The notes: generated from the letters alone by a model not told the origin. A DNA stretch of 64,000 nt from Diplonema papillatum (GCA_030068145.1 JAPJBO010000853.1:35171-99170); one strand, 5' to 3'; numbered from the stretch's first letter, positions 34,401-40,077 are shown. Translations and numbers: made by a program.

Positions 34401-37316
34401 CAAGCAGATGATGGAGGTGGTCTCATTGTGTTTTCCGACGAGCCACCGGCTCCAACACCCAGCCCGCGAACACCAATGCCTCCTCCGCCAGAGCTGCTGC
34501 CTGACTGTTCGGCTCTGTACATCGGATCCAGTTCGAATGGGTCAGTTTGTCGGGAAGGTGATGTTGTCATGAGCCACCATATGGTCGATATATGCAAACC
34601 TGACCTCTGTGATCAGATGGATGTCGACTGGTTTGCCGGGTTTGATGGAGAGTCTCAACTTTGTTTCACCAAACTCAACTTCGGATGTGACTTCAGGGAG
34701 CAGGATAAGCCAGTGACACGCTTTGTTTGCGGACCTCCCCCACCTCACACCACTTACCGTTATGTGTACAATAGTGGGGTACTGCCGCTCTGGTCTCAGG
34801 CAGTCGATATCGCAACCCTCGGGGTAGACAACGACATTGTTGTTGTGGCGGGAACACAAGAGCTAAGTGTGCTTCAGCTGATGAACAACGGCCACCTGCA
34901 CAAGGTTGGATCGTTGCCAACTGTTTACCAGGCTGTTTCTGCCCTCCCAACGAATCCAGATGCTGCAGTGGCTCTGCAGCTGAACGGTCTTCATGCATTC
35001 AGTCTGAGCTCCTCGGTCAGTAGGCCTGTCATTACAGCACAGGTCACTCTGAACAGCTATTCGTGCTCAAGACTCTGTTCTTACAGCGCAGCAACTGCAC
35101 GAATCTTGTTTGTCGGCTGCAAAGCAGATGGAATCTTTGCAATCGACACCACGAATAGCGCAAGCATCCCTGTTCTCAATTTCAACAGGCCCGTGGTGAA
35201 GCCTTCCAATGGCGGATTGGTAGAGAGTCTTCTCATTGACCAGTCGAGATCGTTGTTGTTTTTTACGACCAGTGGAAGCAACGGTGGTTTGTACAAATAC
35301 AATGTCACCAATCCTTTGTTGCCTGCCGAGCTTGTCTTCACTCGCACCACAACTAAAGGTTCCGACATGGTGTTTGTCGAAGGGTTCTTATTCGTTGCTG
35401 CAGAGGCTCAGCTGGAGGTGTATCAAACTGCTGGTGACAAGTTGGAGCAAGTCGCATTTTGTTGTCAGTTTGGCCCTGAACTGCATCTAGTTGGAGTGAG
35501 CTATTTCAATGAACTCATTTATGCCTCTGACTGGCTTGGGAAACTGGTTGTAATCAATGTCACTGTTGCAACATCACCCTTCTACATAGGTCACCAAGAT
35601 CTGCCTCGCGGAGGCGATTCCCAGGGCAGGGAAGGCATTGTTGTGGCAACACTCAAAGACAACGTTCCTCGTGTCTTGCAGGCTGCTCATAGCGGAGGAC
35701 TGGTTGTGTTTGCAGATGGGCAGTTTGCTCCAACATCAGCACCCGGGACCCCAGCCCCACAAGTCGCCCCGGAGCCTCCGACATGCGCCTCTCTCTTCAT
35801 TTCTGAAAAAGAAGATACCAACACGAGCCTGTGTGGTGATGAGAGCGTTCTCATGAATGCACACATCATTGAAGCGTGCCTTACACAGATCTGCCAATCA
35901 ATGGATTCTGCATCTAGCCTTGTATTCGATGGTGAAACGGGCATGGTGCTTACCAAAGACTCCAGTGGCTTGTGTACAGTTGTTGCAGGATCAGAGGACA
36001 GTGCAGATGGAGCTGTCTGTGGTCCGCCACCACCATTCACAAAGTATGTTGGGTCTTACCACGAGGGTGTTCTATCAAGTGGTTCTGAGGCTGCCGACGT
36101 AGTTGTGCTTGGGTCGGATGGTGGGGACATTGTCGTTGCCGGAAATTCGGGGCTGTCAGTGCTGAGACTGACAGACGATGGTGCCTATCAGAAGGTCGGG
36201 TTTTTGGATGGCAGTTTCCAAAAAGTTATTGCTGCGGAGCATGATCCGGATCTTGTTTACGCCCTTGACAATGACCGCCTCCATGTCATTAGTTTAATGC
36301 CCCCTGACAAAGCGTTGGTTCTTGGCTCTGTCACGCTGACCAGCACAACTTGCACTTCTATGACTCAGGTCAAATGGAGCAGACAAAACCATGTGGTGTA
36401 CCTAAGTTGCTCTGATTCTGGCGTCTTCGCTGTAGATGTCAGGAACAATCGGGAACCAATGCTAATCGGAGCTGGAAACGCGCTCCTATCCCCAGGCGGG
36501 CGGGTTACCTCCGCGTATGTTGATGAATCACGCGGGTTGATGTACGTAGCAGTTGGAGGAAGCGAAGGTGGTATTCATGTGTATTCCGTTGCAAATCCCG
36601 CAAGCCCAATAGAAGTTGATTTCAAAAAAAGTGCCAGTCCAGCAAACGAGCTACGTGCAGTTGGCAATGCCTTGTACGTTGCTGCTGGCGGGACGCTTGA
36701 CATCTACGACACTTCAGGTGATCTGACACTCGCCAGTCAGTGCTGCGAACATGGTCCCAGCATGGACCTGGTTGGCCTCGCACACTACAACGGTCTTGTG
36801 TACGCATCCGATACGGGAGGCTTTTTAGTTGTCATGAACGTTACAGACCCTCACTATCCTTTCTACATCGGGCACCGCAAGTTGCCGGAATCTGTGGCAG
36901 CTTCTGAGGCCCGAGAAGGCATTACAATGGCACAGTTGCAAGATGGCAACGTCCGCGTTTTCCAAGCAGCAACCAGCGCAGGGCTTGTCGTGTTCTCCGA
37001 CGTACCCAGTGCAGGAACAGCTCCCCCACTGTCTCCTTCGCCCCTGACACCAACACGCGGGGCTGCGGACTCTGAAAACGATTCTGGACTCATTGTGTCA
37101 GCCGTGCTTGGTCCTCTCATCATGATGCTTATATGCGTTGCTTTGATGTTCTTCGGTTACCGATACATGAAGCTTCGGTACGATCGCGCGATAGACGAAG
37201 AGCTCCAAGACTTTGAATACGGAAACAACAAAGAATTCGAAGGTGTCGGAAACCAAACTCTTAATGATACTCTTTGCCAGTCCCCAAGTGATGCCAGTCA
37301 TTACGATCAGCTTTGA
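15189..37316 (+). CDS. Giant type I membrane protein with 17 Cys-rich/beta-propeller (LVIVD-like) modules
   Basis: One uninterrupted exon encodes 7375 residues. I start at 15189, not at the in-frame ATG at 15153, because MPPTERLLLLTSLLFGSTLA is then a clean N-terminal signal peptide and aligns with the start of the second gene. The ectodomain is 17 tandem modules. Each has an N-terminal Cys-rich segment (about 115 residues, pattern C..GD.LMSEH..EAC...C). About 300 residues of LVIVD-like repeats follow (GLDIIDTS, GIFAVDVS, VHLYNVSSP, LEIFQT, LVVMNVTDP, GLVVFSD), predicted as a six- or seven-bladed propeller. A linker such as PPAPTPVPQTPMPSPP closes the module. Sequons (NVT, NVS, NIT) are frequent. 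A hydrophobic helix at about 7300-7325 (GLIVSAVLGPLIMMLICVAL) is followed by RYMKLRYDR and an acidic tail ending HYDQL. It is probably a surface adhesin or receptor, by architecture only. Confidence 0.9.
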   Translation: MPPTERLLLLTSLLFGSTLAAVPTTLNCSSVSVQARATDKPPCLPPQTVTNEFIADTCMSVYCNDLPDGAVAAAGVSDYSFVVKSGGTCSWTDSYVYVPSYSVCGSAAPHTSFLDVHRDDVLADFAVANDVSVFGSSSNDIAVATTEGLTLLRADDSLGFNRVGVLPGSYTGVLAAAHDADVMYALWPRRFDIVNLLPPQNPTVLGTVELPVTKCDALALYTAATPPTRIVYVSCSTDGVLAVDASVDGSPALLSSTPVVAAPLNSEVRDAVVDVARSILFVMSDDGVYMYSLAAPSSPSLLTSKPSVDPVQRAALGGTNLFVAVGTNVLIFDTSSGTSLVLHATCCAQGMTGLHLIDVAVYEDLVFAVGTSNDRLLVIDVSDVTAPYYVGHRDLPTGYSQGKRVVVAKLNDGFVRVFDVAGAGGLMVFSDTPPEDAPTPATPMPAPPMLPPDCSSLYLHDPTSNSDNCATGDVLMSEHTVEACMQPVCASMQVSWNGAGIDGAANAVLIKSGSTCSFGTYTGTPERYICGPAPPHSTYLEQYDDGFLPAFSRTNDVCILHEARDEILVANSVELSVLVLTSNGRFTKTGALPVGYIAVEPSKADSSLVYGVQPHGLDIIDASNPSKPSVVGSVTLPSFSCGNIAQFNDSVRHIAYIACSNEGVFAVDVSTSTQPVVLGFQKSVVKASSGTGKGLLVDQARKLLFQVTYGETVHMYNVADAEAPVEVATGKTGAASYEMAMDGTVLFVAAKTTLRIFQTAGSASLTELSWCCHYGPDLFLVGLVHYNGLIYASDHKGVSDMVVMNVTDPTQPYYIGHRAVPGGSAGKEGIDIATLSDMTTRVFMAVDHGGVIVFSDVPPAVTDAPPTKAPPPPPHEYECSDFDTQVKVPYMPACSGDRVLMSKHVVEGCLTTLCGALPDGAVVQYDGPNGNFLTKSGIACSFGGSSLPATHAVCGRAAPHVSFFEVQAGVFQSGAKVREVCILGSDKNDIAVATNKDVTILRAEESTGFTPVARIAGDFMAVVGSLADKDVLLALKPNGFSIIDLYPPEDAKVISTVSLPSSACHGLTQHKTASSHYAYATCHGEGVFAIDITDSTNISVVGGGMLFKPASGNPKGAFVEVATARLYVGTEGGNSGTHMYDISNPLAPIELGFQKTSRNSFEIFAKDNIVYVVQDDTLEIFDGSTGTLTHLSSCCPGAPSMYLVGVDFYDSMIYASDHAGAIVMVMNVSDPSNPYFMGHKDAMTGVGGKEGIAVGALGDGIVRVFQADDGGGLVVFSDVRPPPTPVPATPMPSPPRTPPDCSSLYIHDASATGLTCASGDTLMGEHVVEACQTEVCSRLQASSSAAYDGGSNAVISKDAGGTCSLTTASGVTNNVCGSSPPYTTYLEAYDDGFLPAFSRTNDVCALPDSQDEVVVATDRGLVVMQVKSDRSLRAVGFYDAGFVAVIGSEMQRNVVLGVNGNGLQLIDTSVPALPTKLGSVSVPSGKCGNLEQMEIGANLFVFVSCNSDGIFLIDVSTATAPVLMNGGAAVAKPSTGSSKGLFVDEQRKLLFVTTTGPGLHMYNVTDPVAPAELFVERPDHAAYEVVLRNTILYVGADNTLEIYQTADSTGKLVLSQLSWCCHYAPDMFIVGIDELDGVVYASDHGGNGFLTAMNVTDPHEPYYMGHREFPPATGGRPLGKEGVFLAKMSDGIVRVFVAADHGGLMVFSDVKPEATPAPLTPTPPQPPQPMDCDHLIVQPVIQYQPDCPLGKVLTNKHVLEQCNNNICSDMPDGAAAQYDGTSNSFFKKTGTSCSIVSDAQASASHSVCGTAAPHIAYYNVLKDGILLPDSKTREVCVLGSDSNDIAVATSKGLSILRSSDSIGFVPVSHVPGDFMACEGSPTDADVLFAVKPNGFMIISLYPPSQPTVLGSASISSGACHGMIRYVKGSKNYVYVTCHGEGIFVVDVANDTNPVLFNNGAKVFTSASGNPKGGCVDVARDLFFIGTEGGNSGVEMWDFTDPLDPQHLHYMKTQFRAFEMLLRGNYLFVVQDDTLEVFDTSDNKNLASVASCCGLNGPSMYAVGIAQYGDMIYTSDHAGALVVVINATDPENPFYVGHQDAKTGVGGKEGMVAAKLGDGIVRVFQADDGGGLVVFSDEPPAPTPAPQTPMPSPASTPPDCSALYIHDSTSDGKTCPEGDTLQSEHIIEACSAVLCGKVDVSWPGVGFSGQSGKAYRKIGATCEFGDYSGSLANYICGPSPPHTTYMEVYDDGFLPPFQRAADLCMLGEKRDEVLVATSSKMVVLEMKSNGRFQTAGSLDAVYIAIVPSELQKEVAYGLRSNRLDIIDTTTHTLPKIVAYVSMPSSRCANLEQMAIGTGHIVFASCDSDGIFAVDVSSNTAPKLLGSNKPVAKPTSGSPKGLLIDESRLLLFAVTMGSTVHLYNVSSPSAPVEITTAKTGDRAFEMAQSGTIVYVAADSQLEIFQTNNNGKVILEKVSFCCQYGPDMFIVGIDHFNGLIYASDHGGNGFLVVMNVTDPHNPYYIGHRDFPPATGGSALGKEGIFVATLSDFVTRVFVAADHGGVVVFSDTLPAPTPAPFTYAPPAPPQPLDCSHVVIQVAKPFQDCPTGLVLMNDHVINMCSSVLCPSLPDAGVAKFDGIDNYVFKNIASACSIERDDVNTPSYSVCGKAAPHLAYYQVHKDDILVDGAKAKEVCLLGSDKNDIAVATDKAITIMRADDSLGFAPVAHVSGNYMALSPSEADADVLFAVKPNGFSIVSLYPPSQPLVLSTLSISSGACHGMIQYLKGSRHYVYVTCHGEGIFVIDVANITNPVFFNNGAKVFTSASGNPKGGCIDVARDLFFIGTEGGNSGIEMWDFTDPLNPQHLSYQRTEHRAFESIIQDAFLYVVQDDTLEVFDTADRKNLKSISRCCTNAPSLYMVGVDYYDNMIYASDHGKGMVVAINVTDPYNPFYVGHQDAQTGVGGKEGVVVGMLGDGIVRVFQADDGGGLIVFSDVPPTPTPVPLTPMPSPPLTPPDCSVLYIHDSTTDGKTCLEGDVLMSEHTLDACTATICSSLQVSWAGVGYDGPTGHLFTKSGTTCSFISDSTVPQYFACGSAPPHTTYVEVYDEGYLPPFQRTADTCMLGEKRDEVLVATSSKLVVMQMKSNGRLQTVGSLDAVYISIVPSELQKEVAYGLRSNRLDIIDTSTVSLPKVVGYVSIPSSRCANLEQLAIGTGHVVYASCDSDGIFAVDVSSNTVPKLLGSNKNVAKPSSGSAKGLLVDESRLLLFAVTMGSTVHLYNVSSPSAPVEITTAKTDDRAFEMAQSGTIVYVAADSQLEIFQTNNNGKVILEKVSFCCQYGPGMFIVGIDHFNGLIYASDHGGNGFLVVMNVTDPHNPYYIGHRDFPPATGGSALGKEGIFVATLSDDVTRVFIAADHGGLVVTSDTLPAATPIPVTYSPPAPPAPLDCSHLIVQPKVQYQPSCPEGKVLMNEHVINGCSDSICSELTDGAFTEFDGAANKYFKKSGTSCSVVTDASATVSHSVCGTAAPHISYYEVHKDDILKDGSKVREVCLLGSDKNDVAVATDKAVTILRADDSVGFVPVSHLDGNFMAVQASLTDADVLFGLKPNGFSIISVYPPSAPSTLASVSISSNACHGMIQYLKGLKHYVYVTCHGEGIFVIDVINDKPTLFNNGAKVFTSASGNPKGGCVDVSRDLFFIGTEGGNSGVEMWDFTDPLDPQYLHYMKTQFRAFEMLLRGNNLFVVQDDTLEVFDTSDNKNLKSISRCCDDSAPSLYMVGVDYYDNMIYASDHAKGMVVVINITDPYNPFYVGHQDAQTGVGGKEGIAVGMLGDGIVRVFQADDGGGLIVFSDVPPAPTPVPQTPMPSPPLTPPDCSAVYIHDSTTDGKLCLEGDVLMSEHIIDACTSTVCSLVDVSWSGASFDGASNTVFKKSGSTCTFSSDTTTPRYYICGPSPPHTTYVEVYDEGYLPPFQRTADTCMLGEKRDEVLVATSSKLVVMQMKSNGRLQTVGSLDAVYIAIVPSELQKEVAYGLRSNRLDIIDTSTVSLPKVVGYVSMPSSRCANLEQMTIGTGHVVYASCDSDGIFAVDVSSNTAPKLLGSNVAVAKPASGSSKGLLVDESRFLLFAVTMGSTVHLYNVSSPSAPVEITTAKTGDRAFEMAQSGTIVYVAADSQLEIFQTNNNGKVILEKVSFCCQYGPDMFIVGIDHFNGLIYASDHGGNGFLVVMNVTDPHNPYYIGHRDFPPATGGSALGKEGIFVATLSDDVTRVFIAADHGGLVVTSDTLPAATPIPVTYSPPAPPAPLDCSHLIVQPKVQYQPSCPEGKVLMNEHVINGCSDSICSELTDGAFAEFDGAANKYFKKSGTSCSVVTDASATVSHSVCGTAAPHISYYEVHKDDILKDGSKVKEVCLLGSDKNDVAVATDKAVTILRADDSVGFVPVSHLDGNFMAVQASLTDADVLFGLKPNGFSIISVYPPSAPSTLASVSISSNACHGMIQYLKGLKHYVYVTCHGEGIFVIDVINDKPTLFNNGAKVFTSASGNPKGGCVDVSRDLFFIGTEGGNSGVEMWDFTDPLDPQYLHYMKTQFRAFEMLLRGNNLFVVQDDTLEVFDTSDNKNLKSISRCCDDSAPSLYMVGVDYYDNMIYASDHAKGMVVVINITDPYNPFYVGHQDAQTGVGGKEGIAVGMLGDGIVRVFQADDGGGLIVFSDVPPAPTPVPQTPMPSPPLTPPDCSAVYIHDSTTDGKLCLEGDVLMSEHIIDACTSTVCSLVDVSWSGASFDGASNTVFKKSGSTCTFSSDTTTPRYYICGPSPPHTTYVEVYDEGYLPPFQRTADTCMLGEKRDEVLVATSSKLVVMQMKSNGRLQTVGSLDAVYIAIVPSELQKEVAYGLRSNRLDIIDTSTVSLPKVVGYVSMPSSRCANLEQMTIGTGHVVYASCDSDGIFAVDVSSNTAPKLLGSNVAVAKPASGSSKGLLVDESRLLLFAVTMGSTVHLYNVSSPSAPVEITTAKTGDRAFEMAQSGTIVYVAADSQLEIFQTNNNGKVILEKVSFCCQYGPGMFIVGIDHFNGLIYASDHGGNGFLVVMNVTDPHNPYYIGHRDFPPATGGSALGKEGIFVATLSDDVTRVFIAADHGGLVVTSDTLPAATPIPVTYSPPAPPAPLDCSHLIVQPKVQYQPSCPEGKVLMNEHVINGCSDSICSELTDGAFAEFDGAANKYFKKSGTSCSVVTDASATVSHSVCGTAAPHISYYEVHKDDILKDGSKVKEVCLLGSDKNDVAVATDKAVTILRADDSVGFVPVSHLDGNFMAVQASLTDADVLFGLKPNGFSIISVYPPSAPSTLASVSISSNACHGMIQYLKGLKHYVYVTCHGEGIFVIDAINDKPTLFNNGAKVFTSASGNPKGGCVDVFRDLFFIGTEGGNSGVEMWDFTDPLDPQYLHYMKTQFRAFEMLLRGNNLFVVQDDTLEVFDTSDNKNLKSISRCCDDSAPSLYMVGVDYYDNMIYASDHAKGMVVVINITDPYNPFYVGHQDAQTGVGGKEGIAVGMLGDGIVRVFQADDGGGLIVFSDVPPAPTPAPLTPMPSPPLTPPDCSAVYIHDSTTDDKLCLEGDVLMSEHIIDACTSTVCSLVDVSWSGASFDGASNTVFKKSGSTCTFSSDTTTPRYYICGPSPPYTTYIEVYSHVFLPAFSRSVDVCMLQEDGDHVLVATSEAMVVMQRRTNGLLQKVGSLNAYYIAIIPSKFEANVVYGLRGNGLDTIDVAVPSRPTVLSSASIPSSRCGNLEQVRAGSKMIVFASCAASGLFAIDVSTNTKVELLSNGNPIVSVSSEIKGIYVDAERMLLFAVTYEPGVHVYNISVPDASVELAFSVLEGNGFEVVGQDTVVFVAAGSKLEVFQTADSTGKVVLDKISWCCHYGPSMYIVGLDVYNGLVYASDYNGRLVVLNATVPGEPYYIGHRDLPTASIGSIRGKEGVIVARMRDDVVRVFLAADDGGLLVFSDTMPAPTRAPYTWAPPAPPEPLDCSHLVVQSVIPFQKPCAAGKVLMNKHVIDQCSTDICAALPAGAVAQYDGSESSFFKKSSCKVSTDTSASATHSVCGTAAPHIAYYEVHKEDIFLSGSRVKEVCLLGSDKNDVAVATDKALTILRADDSVGFKPVAHLDGNFMAVEASQADADLLFCVKPNGFSIISLYPPSEPETLGSGSISSSACHGMIQYLKGLKHYVYITCHGEGIFVVDAADARNPVFFNSGAKVFTSKSGNPKGGCVDAGRDLFFIGTEGGNSGVEMWDFTDPLVPQYLHYMKTQFRAFEMLLRGNNLFVVQDDTLEVFDTSDNKNLKSISRCCDDSAPSLYMVGVDYYDNMIYASDHAKGMVVVINITDPYNPFYVGHQDAQTGVGGKEGIAVGMLGDGIVRVFQADDGGGLIVFSDEPPAPTPSPRTPMPPPPELLPDCSALYIGSSSNGSVCREGDVVMSHHMVDICKPDLCDQMDVDWFAGFDGESQLCFTKLNFGCDFREQDKPVTRFVCGPPPPHTTYRYVYNSGVLPLWSQAVDIATLGVDNDIVVVAGTQELSVLQLMNNGHLHKVGSLPTVYQAVSALPTNPDAAVALQLNGLHAFSLSSSVSRPVITAQVTLNSYSCSRLCSYSAATARILFVGCKADGIFAIDTTNSASIPVLNFNRPVVKPSNGGLVESLLIDQSRSLLFFTTSGSNGGLYKYNVTNPLLPAELVFTRTTTKGSDMVFVEGFLFVAAEAQLEVYQTAGDKLEQVAFCCQFGPELHLVGVSYFNELIYASDWLGKLVVINVTVATSPFYIGHQDLPRGGDSQGREGIVVATLKDNVPRVLQAAHSGGLVVFADGQFAPTSAPGTPAPQVAPEPPTCASLFISEKEDTNTSLCGDESVLMNAHIIEACLTQICQSMDSASSLVFDGETGMVLTKDSSGLCTVVAGSEDSADGAVCGPPPPFTKYVGSYHEGVLSSGSEAADVVVLGSDGGDIVVAGNSGLSVLRLTDDGAYQKVGFLDGSFQKVIAAEHDPDLVYALDNDRLHVISLMPPDKALVLGSVTLTSTTCTSMTQVKWSRQNHVVYLSCSDSGVFAVDVRNNREPMLIGAGNALLSPGGRVTSAYVDESRGLMYVAVGGSEGGIHVYSVANPASPIEVDFKKSASPANELRAVGNALYVAAGGTLDIYDTSGDLTLASQCCEHGPSMDLVGLAHYNGLVYASDTGGFLVVMNVTDPHYPFYIGHRKLPESVAASEAREGITMAQLQDGNVRVFQAATSAGLVVFSDVPSAGTAPPLSPSPLTPTRGAADSENDSGLIVSAVLGPLIMMLICVALMFFGYRYMKLRYDRAIDEELQDFEYGNNKEFEGVGNQTLNDTLCQSPSDASHYDQL
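15267..37010 (+). repeat. Array of 17 propeller modules in gene 1
   Basis: Modules begin at 15267, 16545, 17820, 19086, 20379, 21660, 22953, 24228, 25521, 26799, 28092, 29370, 30663, 31941, 33228, 34503 and 35781, measured at the conserved Cys codon context (usually DCS) that opens each one. Each is 1266-1293 bp. Even-numbered modules are of type A (DCS-LYIHD opening, SW-G-FDG, ICGPSPPHTTY, IGHRDFPPATGG). Odd-numbered ones are of type B (DCSHLIVQ opening, CG-AAPH, CHGMIQYLKG, GTEGGNSGVEMWD, GHQDAQTGVGGKEG). Modules 1, 2, 16 and 17 are the most divergent. Confidence 0.85.
25521..32175 (+). repeat. Near-identical 2571-bp B+A module dimers in gene 1
   Basis: Corresponding points recur at exactly 2571 bp (for example module starts 26799, 29370, 31941 and 28092, 30663). 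Modules 9-10, 11-12 and 13 with the first part of 14 are almost identical at the DNA level. Identity stops abruptly at about 32176, just after the ICG codons of module 14, where the remainder of the module belongs to a different lineage. Exact period and synonymous identity point to recent unequal exchange or gene conversion. Confidence 0.88.
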
Positions 37317-37658
37317 AACCAAAAGGCTGTGCCTTTTCACTGGACCAAGCCGTCAATTGAGTAAGTCATAGCCGTGGAAGCTTGTGCAGGCGTGATCAAA
37401 ATAATCGGCGATTCCAGGTCAGTCTCTGGCACGCTGGTACGACCTCAGCATCGGCTGAACACGACAGCCTTCCATCTGGAAAGTACACTACACGAGCCCC
37501 GTTGGTCCGAACACTCGGATCATTGGCTTCCCGAAAGACGACGAACATGAAACCCTGACGAATACACTCAAACAAGAATCAAACTCACCCAGAAGATCGG
37601 ACTCGTACAATACAGAGACTGATTCGATCCGACCCAATCGAATGCCACATGTTGCATT

Positions 37659-37696
37659 CATTCAACGGCGTTGTTATCATTCAACGGCGTTGTTAT
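37659..37696 (+). repeat. Perfect 2 x 19-bp tandem repeat
   Basis: CATTCAACGGCGTTGTTAT occurs twice head to tail without change. The following TATTCGGCTACC also occurs near the left edge of the window (about 39-52), suggesting a shared dispersed element. Confidence 0.85.
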
Positions 37697-39649
37697 TCGG
37701 CTACCGATAGAAACGTTCGATCGCGCGGTTGATATGAAGACATCTAATAATTCGATAAGGTCTCGACCTAACTCTGAATGAAACACCCCGCCGGTCCCAA
37801 AAAGTGGTGCCGGTCATCAGAATCTGGCCTTCAGACAAACTGTCTGTTACGAGCTAAGGGCGGCGCAAGCATTCGTGTTGTGCCCTGTCACAGCAGTATG
37901 TGTGTGCTGCGGTCACGAAGCGCAAGCGATGAACGCAGTCCACATTGAACACATTGGGCATTCAGGGAAACTCGGCATCGAAAGAAGGCGACTGGGAATC
38001 AACAGGCGCAAGCCGTTTTTTGATCCGGGGTCCGGTTCGCGAACCCCGTATCAGTGATTCTTCGAAGTGCGACGAACATGAACATAAAACTGGCAAAGCG
38101 TATCAATCAAGCATCTCCTGTAGCACGCTTCCAGAAGCCGACGAAGCGACGGGGATGAAACCCTGACGAATACCTCAAAAGTTCTTTTACCAAACGACTG
38201 ACGACCCAGTCAGAAGCAAATGGCTGAACGAATGCACTATAAGATCATTCGTCACAAGGTGGTAGAGTTCGAAACAGTGAACAACTTCGACGAGGGCGTG
38301 CTTTTAGAAAACAGGTTCTTCTTCGGCCCAGGATCAACAAATGGGCCCTAGGAGGTCGCAGTCGAAAGACTTGCAACAACACTTTTTAAGAACACAGCTT
38401 TTGCCGATTGCAGATACTCGCGCTCTTGGGGGGTATTTTTGTCCGTTAGCGTCTTTTGGCAACCTGGCAGAACATCAATCATCAGAATCGCAGTCATTTG
38501 TAAACTAGCCCTTTTTTAAGTTGGCGTCACGCGGTACTTTGATACCGCTCATGATCTTTCCTCGACAAGCCCGGCCAATGCTTTTTTCGTTGTTTGTGCG
38601 GAGGGGGTTGGTCCATTGCGGGGCAACCGCAGTAGTTACAGTGCTGATTTCCTTTGCTTGAGAGGCCATTTCTTCTCAGCTTAAATGAACTCACTGGCTG
38701 CTGCACCCAAAGTGGCATCAATCCCCGGCAACAGCCATTTGCTGTGCCACTGCCCTGCACCCTTTGCTCACCACGCTCTCCCACTCCTTCGTTACCTTAT
38801 ATACCACTGCAGAAACTAGCAACACAATGTGGGTTGCCAACAAGAATCTTTCATCACGGAACCTTAGCACAACCAAATACGAACCGAACAGCAGAATCAA
38901 ACCACGTGTTTCTAAAGAAGAGTGCTGCCGGGGCAAAACCAGCACAAAAAGTCTCATCACTGCCACACGCTGCAACAACTGGGTCTCGCCCGACTTTCGG
39001 CTGAACAAAGAAGGGCCCAGGACGGGGGGCAGCCTTCCACTTCGAGACACTAAAGCGGTGAGGGCCACGACTTCTGGATCCTAAAGAGCGGACTTCTAAG
39101 GGCCAGACTTCTACTTCACACTGTAAAAACGCGTGTGTTGTGGGGTCGGTCAAGTGACAACCCGTTTTTGTTGCCAGAGTTTTCGTTTTCCTTTCTTCAT
39201 TTTCTCTTGCAAAACGAAGAGAAAATCAGCCCGCCAATAATTCCAATGTGCAAATTGTTACCTGCAACCTGGGCCCAAACAATGCCGAAAAGTCCGAAAG
39301 AAGGCCGACACCCCGAAAATCCAGGAAATCCCAAAGAAGATTTAGCCGCGGGATGGTTTTGTCGACGGTCGCGAGAAATCGCCAAAAGTCGCAAAAACGG
39401 CCTTGCGTGGCTACATCTGCCAGAAGCCTGGGCACTTCTTCCGGAGGAAAACAGAACATTCTAACGAAAGTCAGCCGGTGACTGTAAACCCCGGAGTCTC
39501 AAGCCAACGTTTACTCCGATATCTGTTGCGGGTGAGAAAATAATAGCAGCAGAGGCGCAAGCATTGAGGCCACTCTGCACCACTTATATGTTTCATTGCA
39601 ACAGAAACGCTCCAGTGAACAAACATAATTAGGTTAGGACCGATATTTC

Positions 39650-39671
39650 AAAAAAAAAAAAAAAAAAAAAA
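39650..39671. repeat. Poly-A tract, 22 A
   Basis: This is a run of twenty-two A on the plus strand. It could be the tail of a retroposed sequence, but no recognisable element precedes it. Confidence 0.85.
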
Positions 39672-40028
39672 CCGGTTCGGAGCTACAACTCGGAAACCTG
39701 GTTACAAAAAAGATACACCAACCCCCGAAAATCCTGCCGACCATCAAAGCATGCCCTACCAAAAGGTCGCCAACCTGTACGCCCATACGGGATCGTCGGA
39801 AACATATTTTTCCTTTTTCCATTTCCAGGTCACCGCGGCTCCTGCTGGCACATGCAATTTGCAAAGGGGAACTAAGCACTAGGACGCCGGCTTAACACAT
39901 TTCGTTGGTCTACGGTTAGATGTAAGGCCACGACCGAGCGGCACCGAGCGACATTTAGTGTAGCAAGGCCGTTGCGCACATGACATCTGCCTGGGCGCAT
40001 CCAGCGGTGTTGAGCTGCTACCGATGGC

Positions 40029-40077
40029 AGCTCCAGGCATTGCTATGTAGCTTCAGGCATTGCTACACAGCTTCAGG
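40029..40077 (+). repeat. Short 20-bp tandem repeat, 2.5 copies
   Basis: AGCTCCAGGCATTGCTATGT is followed by a copy with four changes and then a partial third unit. Confidence 0.7.

Noticed and set aside
38028..38050. GGTTCGCGAACC palindrome resembling a tRNA T-arm
   Set aside because: No cloverleaf, anticodon arm or acceptor stem can be placed around it.
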